64,000 nt of DNA from Gnetum montanum (Eukaryota > Streptophyta > Gnetopsida > Gnetales > Gnetaceae): the NCBI GenBank assembly GCA_015680685.1, contig MNCI01004284.1, positions 34,106-98,105 of the forward strand, in the 5' to 3' direction. Position numbers and translations under genes: made by a program. This document shows positions 34,170 to 47,120 of the stretch, piece after piece; within the stretch, counting starts at the first letter, position 1; each line of letters starts with the position of its first letter. Under the pieces are notes generated by a model that saw nothing but the letters and a program-made list of their open reading frames with translations, did not search any database and had not been told where the DNA came from.

Positions 34170-37100
34170 TTGGCACATTTGGCCATTTCATGAAGTAGGC
34201 TTAAATTAGTTAAGAATTTCTGGAGAAGTGGCTAAAATTTCAATTTGAGAGGAAAAGAATAAGTTAACAAAGGAATTCTTTTAATTTAAGGAAGAAATGT
34301 ATAGGAGCATCATTTTTATGGGAAATTAATGTAAAAATATAAGCATCTCAAAGTATCAAAAAAAAAGAGAAAAACTGAAACAGCGACATCTTTGAAGCAA
34401 TGGTTTTCTGCATTTGGCCATTACATCAATGGCAGCTACTGTTTTGTTACTGAAAGGCCAGAGAAACACAAGAAAAGAAATCCAGACTATTGCTGGAAAG
34501 GAATCCAAAAAATAAATAATCAATGATGCAAATCAATGGTGTAAGAGGCGTTTAAAGAAATACATCATAGGAATATGGTTTGATAAGCACTGGGTAGCAA
34601 GAGAGTAGAATTTTCAGTGGATACAGTGAAGATGGGAATCAAAAATTGAAACACATCTAGGCACTCATGCCCATCCCTCACCCATCCAGTGTATTCAACA
34701 TTGTGTTTCAGCCTACCCTATTAGGGCTTTGCTCTAGTAATACAGCTTGTCATATGTTAAAGCGGCTTCTAAAATGTAGCCTCACGCAGTCTTGATGTAC
34801 ATCCCTAACGATTAACACACTACTAATAAGCTGAGCTTCTTCAGTACTCTGCGCTTCCGGTAGACACTTGCCCTACCATGGAAGTTGGCAGCCACATCTA
34901 CGGCGGCAGGTATAGCATGCTCACACGCAAGTACGGTTTGGAAATGAACATGAACTCATCTAGCAGCGGTCATTGGCATCATGGCCATTGCCAAGTGGTT
35001 CTGCATTTGCATCACATCATTCACTAATAAATTGTGTTGCTCATTCGGACATGTTTGGATTCCATCCTCAGATTCTTTGTTTTGACTTCTGCTCCAAGCA
35101 CTAGAAAATCAGGGAGCTAATGTTGCATAGCATCTACATAAGCAAATGCTTCTTCACGTCGACGGAGAGGATGGCAGTGGCACCGGCACGACGTTGTCCA
35201 TGTATGTCGACTGGAACATGTAGCCACATGATGCTTATCGCAGCGCAGCCACCGTACCAAGGAAAACCTCCATCACCATAGGCATGGCCAAGTCCCTGGA
35301 GGACAAAACCCCTTTGCCATGAACGTAGAAAGATAAAGAAATTAAAACCCTCATCCACACATATTATACATAGAAAGGCATCATGTTTTGTTGAAACCCT
35401 GATTTCATTTCTGAATTTGCTCAAGGCATCTTCATCAAATTAAACTCTCCCTTCTCCAACACTACTGTTGCATCAGCGAGCTCTTATTCTACGCAGTAGT
35501 CCACGTCGGCAGCTGAGGAGTGATTACATCATCAAACCCTACTGGCCTCTGCACTATTATACAAATTCATCGACAATGCACGGGAATACATTTTGGTTGC
35601 TACATTAACTGCTTCCAGAGAAAACTTCGTAATGGTGAATCTACAATCCGAAATTTCTCAAAATAGTAGCAGTACCCGATGTCGTCGTATTCGTTATCAC
35701 CATACCAATCCACTGAATGCAGCAACAGAGACACGAAGGTACACTAAGACAGGTGTACAACTGAATGAGCAGAGTAGGAGATATTTTAACTGATGCTAGA
35801 GTTGCAGTTTTATCTATCGCTGAAGACTTACCATTAATTTAATTATTCCAAGTCTTTAAAACATTATTTTTCAAGCATTATTATATAAGTTACTACCCAT
35901 AAAATATTTGTAATATTATATAAAATATTTGTTATATTTACAAATATTAATGTTAGCATAAATTCCTCCTAACTTTATGTATAACTTCCTAACTACATAN
36001 NNNNNNNNNNNNNNNNNNNNNNNNNNNNNNNNNNNNNNNNNNNNNNNNNNNNNNNNNNNNNNNNNNNNNNNNNNNNNNNNNNNNNNNNNNNNNNNNNNNN
36101 NNNNNNNNNNNNNNNNNNNNNNNNNNNNNNNNNNNNNNNNNNNNNNNNNNNNNNNNNNNNNNNNNNNNNNNNNNNNNNNNNNNNNNNNNNNNNNNNNNNN
36201 NNNNNNNNNNNNNNNNNNNNNNNNNNNNNNNNNNNNNNNNNNNNNNNNNNNNNNNNNNNNNNNNNNNNNNNNNNNNNNNNNNNNNNNATTTTAGTAGTGA
36301 ATTTGATTATTGTGCAACGTATAAGAACTGCTATTTAGATCGTTGTAAGAGAGCCTCTGCTTGTAGTCATGCCGTTGAACGATTCAATAGTCAAGAGGGT
36401 TCAAAAAATATTTGGTATTTTGATGGGACCAGAATAGCTTCCTTTTATCTTTAAAGTGAATCTCCATTGTATTTCAATTAGAAATTTTCAAGGTTTTGTT
36501 GAATGCAATTGTTGACATCCATTATCTAGCCAAAATGGAGTCTTGTACGTGGTAGTTTACGCAACAATTTTTGGTAGCATAGTAGGATTGTCTTGAAGAA
36601 ATTGCTTATTTGAGCCTTGGAAGTTTGAACAATTTGTAGATATTGAACTTGGGATAGCTTTATTGTGAAGTATTTATTCATATCGTTTTACCTTTTTTAA
36701 ATATTTGAGGTCTTAACACAAATCTACTTTCTTTTCTATCTATTTCCATTGAATCTTGCTCCATTTCTAGTTTTCTTGTGGAACTATTTCTTTCTCTGGG
36801 AAAAATTAGAAGTAGATTTGTATAGTTGTGCTCAAATGTTTTTACAAAATTTTATTTGTTACAAGTAGGTATTATAAGGACCGCATAGACTAGGAAATTG
36901 AACAAAATAGGAACTCTCAACAACTCACAGTACTTGGCAAAGTTGGCTGAATCTCTTTAAGATAAGTCATTTGTAGTTTACACACAACACAATCATTTCA
37001 TTTTTCACAACCGCACACTACAACAGCACACACACATACTCACATTAACTACTGAGTCTATTTGGAGGTATCTAGGCCTTGGTGTTGCCAGAGACCAGCA

Positions 37101-37200
37101 AGCACCTAAATCCTATTCGAGGACACTCATTGGTGGTCGCGTCCCAAATGGTCGCCAACATGTCCATAGGTACTAAAAGGTTTAAATGTAATCCCCACCA
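34170..37200. other. Unrelated 3-kb insert in M2 (contains gap)
   Basis: Homology with P2 and P3 stops near 34170 and resumes near 37200, while P2 and P3 are continuous here. The left part (about 34650-35810) is richer in GC than the element and has CACGTCGACGG and CACGTCGGCAGC text unlike LTR DNA, but no gene family was recognised on either strand. The right part after the N run is AT-rich. Termini, inverted repeats and a TSD could not be fixed by eye. Confidence 0.5.
36000..36287. other. Assembly gap (288 N) in the M2 insert
   Basis: A run of N within the unrelated 3-kb segment; its true size is unknown. Confidence 0.95.
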
Positions 37201-38349
37201 GTTGCACAAAACACACACATGTAGATACCACTATGATGAGATATGAATCCGATGCTACATAAGACATGAGTCACAAATAGATGAACAACGAGATGAGGCA
37301 AATTGTAGAAGGGATTGTAGAGATTGGAACATGAGGTAACTAACCTAGGGCACAATGAATCTTGAGTGTAGAACATAATTAATGTGTCATTAGCTTGTCG
37401 CTCCAAAATCAAGACCAAGTCCATTCCTTCGATCAGTGACATCACATTGTTTCATCCAATGATGAAAAACCATAAGAGCGTCATGACAATAAGGCATACA
37501 ATCACTTGGCGTTTTGTGCAAGGAAGGAGTGATTTAGAATTTCTTTGTGGCATACTTTTTGCTTGGCCACTTTGGCACACTCTCTTTCTTTTTATTCATG
37601 CGTAATCTAGAGAAGCCACCTACCTTCAGGCATGGGTGCATGTATTTCCATTGGGACCCCCTAGAATAGCATTGGGTTTCTTTATTAATTTCCTTTATTA
37701 CTCTTACTCCCATTTTCATTAGATCTATAAGAATCTTAGTACAACCAAGCTATATGATAGCACCTACAGATGTCACCAAAGAGAATACACAAGTCCCCTT
37801 GATATCACACCCTAGCCATTCCTTCTTAGTCCATCATTATTCACTCTAGGCATAATGAGCACAAAATTACTGTTAAGTTTTTATGATGACAAGAATATCA
37901 TCATACCCAGAGTAGAACCTCTTATTAATAGAATGGGTGGATGGATGTTGTGGGCTCACTGTCCAAATAATTAGTTACTTGAGACTTGATAGCATAGAAC
38001 AACACCTCAACCAATGAGTCACATGAGTATTTTATTCATAGATGAGATTACCCATAAAAAGATAAAAAGATAAAATAATAAATAAAAAGATGAAACAATA
38101 AATAAAAAGATAAAACAACAAATTGAAAGATAAAAAAATTGGAAAACAAAAAATTGTAAAATTAAATAAAAGAAAAAACATTTATTAATTCTATTTGTTA
38201 GAATGGGGGATATCCCCCATATCTAAACTTTTGATCATGGTGAAAATTCATAAATGGATGGTTGGATCCATGCATTTTGAAAATATTGGGACCCAATCAT
38301 ATCCAAACCATTGGGTGTCTTTTGATGTGGTGGTTGGACTATACCCACA

Positions 38350-40231
38350 TTAAGGTTCACACACTTGATTAAAGTTGACATAGTGGGGCAAGTTATAAGA
38401 TGTGGTTAATTGATAAGGAGTTGACCCACTATGACACCCATGACCATAAGTTGGTATGTAAGGATTAATCTGTCTTCCTACATGGTTATGTTCATTGGGT
38501 TGCATGGTTGTTGGAGTGTTTATTGGTGGCCCTAATAAGGTAACAAAAGGCATTGGGTTCAAGGAGATAGATGCACCAAAGTGTTGAACTTGTGTTAAGT
38601 GGGAGGATGCAGTGGTCTTAGAACTATGTTGTCCCTTTCTACGATCATGTCTAAAGAAGGGATGCTTTTGACGTTGTGGAGGATTCCCACTGTGGTTGAT
38701 AGTAGCAACACAAGTAACGTTTTTGGGTTGATGTTGTGGTGCAAACCCTTTTGACACAACTGGTGGCGATGTAGAAGGAGGTGAATGATGAGAATATTGA
38801 GGGCAAGAAGAAGTGGAAGGAACATGAGGTGGTGATCTTGTGGGAGTGGACATGGGTTGATAGTACTTAGGAGAATGATAACAATGTGGTGAGATAGAGG
38901 ATGTTGACCCAATTGGGGAAATAGGATGTTGAACCTAATAAGCGCTTGGGTTCAAATTGTATGAAGGGTGTGACTAGTTTGAAGATGGCCTCCCCCATGA
39001 CTGGAATTTTGGCCACTGTGATTGAACACTGTATTTTGTATGAACTATGGATGTAACATTCCTTCCTAATGCTCATGTAAATGTGACAACATCAAGCATT
39101 GACCTTTGAAATGATCGTAAAGGCAAAGGTTACATTGATACATGTGATTAGTAGTTGAGTTCTTATTCTCTGCAACCCTTCTTTTTGATTGTCTAAGGAT
39201 GTTCTATCTTGCTTCTTGATTCATCATGGTTCTTCCTCTAATAATTTTGGCCTATTCTCCACATCATTCATGTATCCATTTCATCATCTTATTGATCTTT
39301 GTCTTAATTTCATTTAGTGATTGTAGTACTGACAAAGATGATTCCACCTCCTTGAGGTGAGTTTATTTCTCCTCTTCATGATCATGGACCTTTGCTAATT
39401 CAAGATTTTGATCCCATTGAGAACTTTTAACATTCTCCCATTTAGCCATATCTCCTTCTTCTTTTGCTACCCGCTTAATAAGCTCTTGGAATTGGTGGGT
39501 TCGTAGCTTGTAGAGTTGACCTCTGGCATACATCCCTAGGGTTTTCCTTATTTCATTATGGAGCCCATCTATGATGTGGTGCATTAGCCTTTCCTTGGAG
39601 AACTCATGACCTGGGCAATTATATAACATTGAATAGTATCTTTCTAAGGCCATGTCCAATAATTCATATTGCGCTTGTTTCCACTCTTGGATTTTTTTCC
39701 TTAAGGCTGACACTCTTGCATAGGTTTGATATCTTTCATTGAGGAGTTCTACCATTTTTAGCCAATGTCGAATTGATTTTGGTCTTAAGGACCTATACCA
39801 TACTTTTTCTTGGTCAACGAGTGTCATAGGAAAGAGCTTAAGTTTTTGGCATCCATTATCAATATTGTTCAATACATAGGCATCATGGAAGGCTTGTAAA
39901 TGATTTTGTGGATCTAAATTATAGCCTCCTAAAAATTTGAGAAAGTTATTTAAATCAAGCCTAGGTAGATGGCTTTCGTTACAATGCCTACAAGATATTC
40001 GAATAGCCTCTTGTATATGAATTAGGCTCTTAGTGGCCAACAAGGGTTCATCGTCACTAGGTAGGTTATGAATTTGTGAGTTGGGAAGATGTTGTCTTTG
40101 TTTATGTACATAGGAGACCCCTACATAAGATTGATTACTCCAAACTTCATCTCCATCATCATATAATTCATTGGTTCTCTAATGAATTGCCTTACTAGTT
40201 GTTGCGTTATCATAGTCTTGTGAGAGAGACA
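38350..40231 (-). pseudogene. M2 gag (few stops)
   Basis: Starts MSLSQDYDNATTS at 40231, matching P3 MSLLQDYNNATSS. The gag core is intact over 39363-40043: LNNFLKFLGGYNLDP, WQKLKLFPMTLV, WYRSLRPKSIRHW, NERYQTYARVSALRKKIQEW and HHIIDGLHNEIRKTLGMYA, then RTHQFQELIKRVAKEEG. A Pro/Ser/His-rich tail with FFRHDRRKG follows, in a shifted frame. TGG of P3 is TAG in IHWRTN. A shared stop after NQVCEP may be the real end. Gag would form the particle. Confidence 0.83.
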
Positions 40232-40346
40232 TTGTTGTGAATCATTTGTGACTTAATTAAAATTAATTTCTTTTCTAAAAGATATATCATGAATACTTTT
40301 CTATAACAATATTGTATGATATAACTAATCTAGATAAGTAGCACCA

Positions 40347-40364
40347 TCCCTCGCAATGACACCA
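40347..40364 (-). promoter_or_regulatory. M2 primer-binding site
   Basis: Minus-strand TGGTGTCATTGCGAGGGA adjoins the 5' LTR end; it matches the tRNA-Asp complement with a few changes. Confidence 0.75.
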
Positions 40365-40365
40365 A

Positions 40366-41308
40366 TGATGAGTGGTGAGGTATTCCTACACTCAACCATA
40401 CAAATACGAGCCTTCATGCATAATTCAGTCAAACTCCATGGATGGGCTAGTCATGGTATCTTGATAGTTACACGTTGATCAAAGTTTGTTGTCTTTCCAC
40501 CTAGACTAGTATTTGCTTTATCACGTATGGTTTGGTCCAGAGTGAGGTGTATGATATGATCCTAAACTAGTGCTACTCCTAGAGGCAATGGAAAATAACT
40601 TTATTTTAAGATAATAGGGAATGAGAAGCAAAATCTAAGCTAGCCTAAGTGTGATGAGCATCCATCCTTAATCATTCGTACACATCTTGGACTTCGTGTA
40701 CTACTTCTAGTATTACCAAGAGCATGTTACTTAAACACTCCTAGATACGCTACTAGGATACCAAGTAGTCACACTTAAATGCTCGTGATTAATTCATACT
40801 CATTCTGCATTTAATAATAGGGATAGTAAATGAAGGTAAAGAAATATTAATTAAGAAAACAATAAATAACAATAACAGTTAAGCAATTAAAACTAAGTGA
40901 ATGCTGCAATGATGAAGTAATCTCAGTCTTTATTGCTAGTCATGTGTGTGTCCATGTATGTCACACTCGAATAAAGGTTTCATATAATTACAATCATCAC
41001 ACTATGGCCAAGCACTGGGGAAAGGGTTGAGATGAAATAAAAATGAATAAAAGGACTCTACTACTATACTTACTTACTTTCTAACTTATTGACTCCACTT
41101 CCAGTGCATCCAAAGATGTATTTATAGGCTTACATAGGAATCATGATATCGTTATCTAGGCCACGATATCATGTTCTTGATATCGTGGATCTGATATCGA
41201 GGGTCCAATATCAAGGGTCTAATGTCAAGGGTCTGATGTCAAGGGTCTGATATTAAGGGTTCGATGTCAAGGGTCCAATATCAACACCTGGCAAACCATG
41301 ATTCATCA
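40366..41308 (-). repeat. M2 5' LTR with expanded U3 repeats
   Basis: 943 bp. The U3 holds six tandem 14-bp units (AAGGGTCTGATGTC and variants, about 41199-41282), more than the 3' LTR, which explains most of the 40-bp length difference. Reversed TATA box at about 41118. Confidence 0.9.
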
Positions 41309-42042
41309 ATTATTCCTAGAAAGAAAAGTGAAGAACCAAGTGGGAATGTAAAGGATGTGACTTCAAGGGGATTTTTAGATTTTCTCATATTGCTACTATG
41401 AGTTCTATCCTATTGCTAAGAAAGTGTTATATCCTTGTAGCTCTAAGTAAAAATGGAAGTAAGAGTACAATAAGTGTTGCCTTACCATGTCACTGGAAAG
41501 ACATGTTACCCATGCCTACAGGTAGTCCTTTGGTAAGGTTGACATAGTTAAAAATAAAAATCATGCATAGAATAAATTTCTAGGGGTTTCACTAGAAAGA
41601 CATGTTACCCATGTCTGAAGGTAAACAACTTCTCAAAAATCTAAAAAATAAAATATTTCCATAAATATACTCCTCCCTTGGACAAAACACCAAGTGATGA
41701 TACTCCTTGCAACAATGGTAGTCTTATGATTGTAAATCCAAGAGATGAAACAATGTGATGTCACTGGAAATTGGTTTGAACTTGGTTTGAATCTTGGAAA
41801 AAAGGAGTAATTATTACTTTATCCATTAATAACACACAAGGATTCATTATGCCTATGGTAACATCTGATTTTAGCAATCCCTTCTATGGTCTATTTCATC
41901 TCATTGTATATGTAATCATAACTTGTGGTTTTGTATAATATAACATTATTTTTCCAATTTGGTAATACTAACATGTGTGTTTTGTTAAACAAGTATGTCT
42001 TACAATCAATTCCTTGAGTACCTAAGGAGACTTTTAGGCATG

Positions 42043-42099
42043 GTTATACAAGGGCACTAAGGGCTAGAGCCTACTTTGGGGAGGACCCACTTGTATAAC
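42043..42099 (+). other. Conserved stem-loop element, P2 copy
   Basis: Arms GTTATACAAG (42043-42052) and CTTGTATAAC (42090-42099) pair perfectly over 10 bp. Relative to P3, pair 5 is T-A for C-G and pair 6 is A-T for G-C. The core CTTTGGGGAGGACCCA is identical. Confidence 0.75.
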
Positions 42100-42946
42100 A
42101 TTTGTATTTCATACTTGCCAAGCAATTTCACATCATCTTGTGCCTTCCAAAACATCTAATAAAATTTCCATATAATCTAATAATTTAACCATACATTATA
42201 CATTGCTTATCCATACCATAAACTTTCGTTACTCAAGATTCCATACCATCAACTCTGAACACAAAATTTTTGAAAACTATGCATCGTTAATGACCATGAG
42301 CCTTTAGAAAAGCTTTACATCTTCCAAGCATTCCATCCAACTATTTTTTTCTAAACATTATATAAATTTGAACCTTTTAATGGTGATGTTGTAGTTACAA
42401 TGTCGTAGGCACCTACAATGTCTAATCTATGATGTCATGCACATAAAAATAGTATATATGTGTGTGGTAAGTTAGTGAAATTTCTCATTTCTCTCATTTG
42501 TAGTGAGAGAAGTTTTGATAGTTTTTCCTTAGCCTTCTTGCACACTAGCTTCCAAAGGCCATANTGCATTACATGATACAAGTGAACGAAAATTTATGCA
42601 TTGTGTAATATAAGCAAATCAAAATTTTAAAATTTGAGCCAAAAATTCCTAACACCAGGAAGATACTATAAAGGGTAAGTACAAAGAAATAATAAGAATC
42701 TTAAAGTTCATCAATCAAACTAAGGCTAGAAAGATTTAGATAATACTCTTAATAAGCAAGGAAAATGTTAAAAGGTCATAAGTAACTAAAAGATATAACA
42801 CATAAGAGGTTCCTTTTTGGAAATTTTCTGAACTCTGCAATCATAATAAGATAAGAACTTGATCTAACCAAGGGTATGAGCAAGGTAAAGAACCATTAAG
42901 AATTGATAAGAACACCCTAATAATTTCAAATTCTTATTGAGTGTAG

Positions 42947-43390
42947 ATGGCCCTGAAGAGGATACTAGAAGGAGAACCTTCATAACACAGGAGTAAAAGA
43001 CCAAGAGGGCATGGAAGAGGCTAGGCAGGGGAACAAATCCCACAAGTAGAACATGTAGAGAAGGAGGCTCAATCATACAACATCTATCAAGAAACTCCTA
43101 CTATAGAGTACTTAATCCAAGGATAGGCAGAAATTCCACAAGCACCTAAACAAGGACAATGCCTCACACTCTCACCAGATTGCCTCTAGGCCATCCAAGG
43201 AAGATCAATCATGTCCACAGTCATTGTGAAATTGAATTATGGTCCCTTTATAGAATTTTCTTTAAAAGTAGTGAAGATGCAACTTCAAGTGTCTCCATTA
43301 TGATCCGCTTTTTTAAAAAATTGAGAGTGATACCTAGGAGAAACATACCAATTCTACCAAAACAAACAAGCCAATGCAATAGTTAAAATT
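42947..43390 (+). pseudogene. P2 3' ORF remnant
   Basis: GTGTAG|ATGGCCCTGAAGAGGA matches the start of the P3 3' ORF (ATGGCCCTAAAAGAAGA) and again follows a pyrimidine-rich stretch. Further on, IVMSTVIVKLNYGPFIEFS-like text in the frame at about 43205 parallels VELNFGPFAKFSPEAI of P1. Many stops. Confidence 0.5.
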
Positions 43391-43730
43391 AAGGGAGTCT
43401 CTATGTCATACTTAGTAGAAAGGACATATGTAAAAAGAAGATAGGGAAAAAAGGAGAGAAACTTTCCAGAAGCTTGACAACAAAAGAAAGAAGTCAATGG
43501 AAGAGCCATCATCACCCAAAATATGAACTACATCAGGCCACTTAAAATTTTCTTTTTTGTTGTTGTTGTTTTGTCATATAACTATGTCATTTTTGTACAC
43601 ACCACTACAACATTCAAAGTTAGTCAATAGTTAGAGTTAGTTAATAATCTCATAACTTCCCAATTTTGTAAAGAAAGCTCAATCCTATCCTATTAACTCA
43701 AGGATGGATTTTTAGTTATTTTTGGGGTTA

Positions 43731-44665
43731 TGATGAATCATCAATTGGCTAGGATATCACTGATGTAATGTTCTTAATGTTATATCTATTTGACAAAAAG
43801 TTAGCTTTTGGTCAGCTACAATATCAAAGCCACGATAATGCATATCTGATATCAGAGCACATGCTACCTTATCAAATATTTGATATTATGGGATGTGTGC
43901 CTACCTATAAATATAGCACTTTTTTGCATGATCCGAATAACTTTCATCCACCTGTAGGTAGATCCTATAATTTGATTTCATAGTTTTAGCAATAGAGTGA
44001 ATGCTTGCAATGTGGTGTTTAGCAGTTGTACAGAATCTTTATTTGAGTGAAGTTTACTTGGGCACAATTCATGTCTAAAAATAAAGATGGAGATTACTTT
44101 TTATCATTTTAGCATCCACTTAGTTTTTACTTTTTTACTTAGTACAGTTTTTACTTCTTTCTAGATAATCATTTACATTTCCAAGTATTTTACTTTACTT
44201 GTTTATTAGTAAAGCAAAATGGACACAATTGGTTTCAAGCATTTAAGTGTAATTTTCTGGTAATCCTAGTAGTTTTATTGCTTGGTTTTCCTAGTAACAT
44301 AAATCTTGGCAACATAGTAATGGTTACATGAGCCCAAGATGTGTATGATAAGCTAGGACTAGATGCTCATCACTCTAGGCTAGTTTAGATTTATATTACT
44401 ATCATTACTCATATTTAAATTTTATTATGAATTATGTTTATCACTAGAAGAAACCAGGGCCTATCAAAATCAATTATGATACCCCTCACTTTGGACTAAA
44501 TCATATGTGACAAAGCTACCACTAGTCCAAGTGGGAAGATAGTGTCTTGCAATCAATGCTTAACAATCTAGATGCCAAACTAGTCCCATCTACGAAATTA
44601 GACTGGATTGCATGTGAACACTTGTAATTCGTATGGTTGGATGTAGGTGTACATGATACTCATCA
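43731..44665 (+). repeat. P2 3' LTR
   Basis: TGATGAATCATC to ACTCATCA, 935 bp, uninterrupted. It serves as the reference that proves the two TSDs in the 5' LTR (ATAACTTTCATCC near 43939, ACATAGTAATGG near 44310). TATA-like CTATAAATATAG at about 43909. Confidence 0.88.
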
Positions 44666-46679
44666 TTTTTTATTACACAAAATTATCTAAGATAGAGTCT
44701 TCAAACCATGCCTATAGATGAAGGTTCCTATGGCTTGAATGATTCCTCCTCCTATCTTGGTCTAGCCAGTGGCTTGGGCTACCCCTATTGTTACTATTGT
44801 AGTCTTTGAAAACATAAAAGAATCTAATAATGCCTTCATCTTTTCATCTTTGCTCCATGGATCAATAATGATCCAAGTACAATTGCCTAAATTACCTAGT
44901 ATTGGTATTTTCCACGGGTAAGGTAGTGTAGGAAACATTTCCTTGATGTTGATAAACCTTGTTACAAATTTCTTATGCTCAATGTCAAATGTTCATATAA
45001 GGTTTTGTAGCTTTTGATGGTCATTCATTCTTCTAGCTAGGTTCTTAGCAATTGATCATTGATCTTCGAATTTTCTCTTGAGAACTTCAAGATCTGCATT
45101 AGCTACTTTTAGCTTTTGCTTTTTCTCCTTGTGGATCTTGAACTTTATCTCATAGAGAAGATAAGAGTTGGCCATATTCTTTTCCAACTCTTACCATTAT
45201 TTTCCTATAGTTAGCATCACCAATTTTCATATTATAGGTTGGCTAATTACATGTACTAAGTCATCTTCTTGATCTATAACTCCTTTAGATGAATTATTGC
45301 TTGATTGTATGCATTCAATCCATCAAAGATGAGCAACCATGCATTAACTTCTTATTGGAGTCACTATAGGGCTTCATTTGTCTTGGCCTTTGCTAATCTA
45401 TTTTTTTTTTGTTTACTTCCTTGAGAATTTCAATTGGGTTCGAGTAATGATTTTTCATTTTTTTTCATATTTCAAGGCTTCATTTTTCCATGTGGCAATC
45501 TATGGTGGTCTTCTAGAAAATAACTCAAACCTCCTCCATTGAATGATTTCAATTCTTAGTAGCCAAACTCTTGACATCTTAATTCATCTTAGTGAGTTGA
45601 TCTTGATGTTGTTAGATGTACTCCATTAGCTTTTCTTTTGCATTTTAGCTTTTTGTATATACCATTACTCCTTGGTTAGAGTGTTATTTTCCTTGTGTGT
45701 ATTTAAGAGATCATTATTTGTGATAACCAACATGGTATTGGACAATGATGCATCCTAGAATGTATGATTCTTGCCATTCTTAGCATTTTAATTCTATGTT
45801 TAAGGTATTAGAAAACTTCATCTCTTATGGATTTTAACTATAGAATGGATGGGTTTGACAATCAAACTTCAAGTTCTATAAACTCAACTACCAACCTTTG
45901 TTAATGGTGGTAACATCCTTTAGTTACATATATGCAATTAGGAACTTGTCCCTTGTCTCAAGAGCTATGATTAGGCTACTATGATATCTTCTAGAATGTC
46001 AAAAATCTCTAAAATTAGTTGTCCAACTCCAACTAGCTATTCTAGCATCTTCTCATGTTGTGATGCACTCATCCTCTTACTCTTGGCTCCTATAGACACT
46101 TGGATATCTACCATGGTAGTAATGTATGGAATAGAGGTCGTGAAAGTAATCAAAACCTCTTTAATTTTATTACCCATCATCATAGCGACTATTTCTTAGC
46201 CCCTTTGTGGCATGACTAGGATTATTATGTCATCTCTTTCTTCTAGCATAATTGAGAAAGTCACTACATTTCTAGATATTTTGGGAAATTATTTCCTAGA
46301 GATGGAAATGGTAACTTCTTATGTATTAAGGTTAATGTGAACAGGATTCTAGTTCCTTTGTGTGAATAATAAGTGGCTTAGGTTATCTGCTAGCCAACTA
46401 ATAGTTCTTACAAATACATTTAGTGGTTCATGATCAAACGCTATACCAATGATTCACCATCACCACCAAAGGCTTGCTATTACATTTGATTCCTAAGTTT
46501 CCTTAGGTGTTTAGTTGCTGCTGCTACCTTGGATGTTGTTTCTAATGCACCTAGTGGTGGTGGAGGTGCTGGCTCCTCTTAAAGTTTGATAGGAGCCTTG
46601 CTCTTTATCATTTTGTATCATAATATAATATGGACATTGCAAATCATGTCATTGGAATAACATAATATTCCCCCTCCTT

Positions 46680-47120
46680 TTATAAAGTTTTATTATGAGG
46701 TAAGGAAAGAGGAGTATCTTGTTCCTTCTTATTTTCTTTGAATATTATTTTAATCTCCAAGAAGATAATTTGGGAAAAGTTAACATGAAACTTCTTACTT
46801 ATAGTTATAGATACCTTTACAAAGAATGTAGTGACTTTGCTTGCCCATATCATTAGATTGAGGTGGTAGGCTATAATCTTTAAGTATGTGCATTTCACCT
46901 TTATAAGAGCACCATACTTATTATAGTCTAGTCCATAGCAACACTGAGTCCATTCCTTGTTTACTTAAACATTTTCTTGATTTGAAATCTTAATCAAATT
47001 TTCCCTAGTCTTGGGCAATCCAAGGGCTTCTATAATGATCTCTATGAAATAGGAGTTGATTATGTCTTTGATTTTTACTATTGCAATTCATTGGTGATTA
47101 TTCTAGAAGAGATAAGTGTG
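46680..47120 (-). pseudogene. M0 env-position ORF remnant
   Basis: The minus frame gives DIINSYFIEIIIEALGLPKT, which parallels P1 VDFFVQAISEVLNLPNTR, then YGALIKVKCTYLKIIAYHLN, VSITISKKFHVNFSQIIFLE. The order resembles the conserved region of the 'putative plant transposon protein' found 3' of pol in Athila-type elements. The match is by pattern only. It is fuller than the versions in P1, P2, P3 and M2, which appear to be shortened. Confidence 0.45.

Larger units (their letters stand above)
32262..41308 (-). mobile_element. M2: complete gag-bearing LTR element with a 3-kb inner insert
   Basis: Flanked by a perfect TSD ATTAT (32257-32261, 41309-41313) within P2. LTRs are 32262-33164 and 40366-41308. 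Minus-strand order: 5' LTR, primer site (40347-40364), gag (40231 to about 38350), post-gag region, unrelated insert (about 34170-37200), stem-loop (34093-34151), splice-acceptor block (33782-33808), short 3' ORF (33451-33782), purine tract, 3' LTR. There is no protease, RT or integrase. A 288-N gap (36000-36287) lies in the insert. Confidence 0.9.
41309..43730 (+). other. P2 post-gag region after the M2 insertion
   Basis: Continues the P2 text interrupted at 32261: ATTCCTAGAAAGAAAAGTG matches P3 near 60400. It holds the conserved stem-loop (42043-42099), about 550 bp not present in P3 (42130-42700, with an N at 42564), the 3' ORF remnant (42947-43390) and a purine-rich run before the LTR. 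Confidence 0.65.
19997..44665 (+). mobile_element. P2: Athila-like element carrying three insertions
   Basis: The 5' LTR is split into 19997-20162, 21004-21383 and 28692-29044 by a solo LTR and by M1. The primer site (29045-29064), gag remnant (29330-31317), post-gag region, 3' ORF remnant and 3' LTR (43731-44665) follow, with M2 inserted at 32262-41308. Removing the three insertions restores a collinear element when compared with its own 3' LTR and with P3. Terminal flanks TTGTT/TTTTT suggest a TSD with one change. No RT, RNase H or INT text was found, so it looks non-autonomous. Confidence 0.82.

Noticed and set aside
35134-35424. Minus-strand frame in the M2 insert as a host gene
   Set aside because: Translations on both strands gave no family match that could be named; reported only as an unrelated segment.
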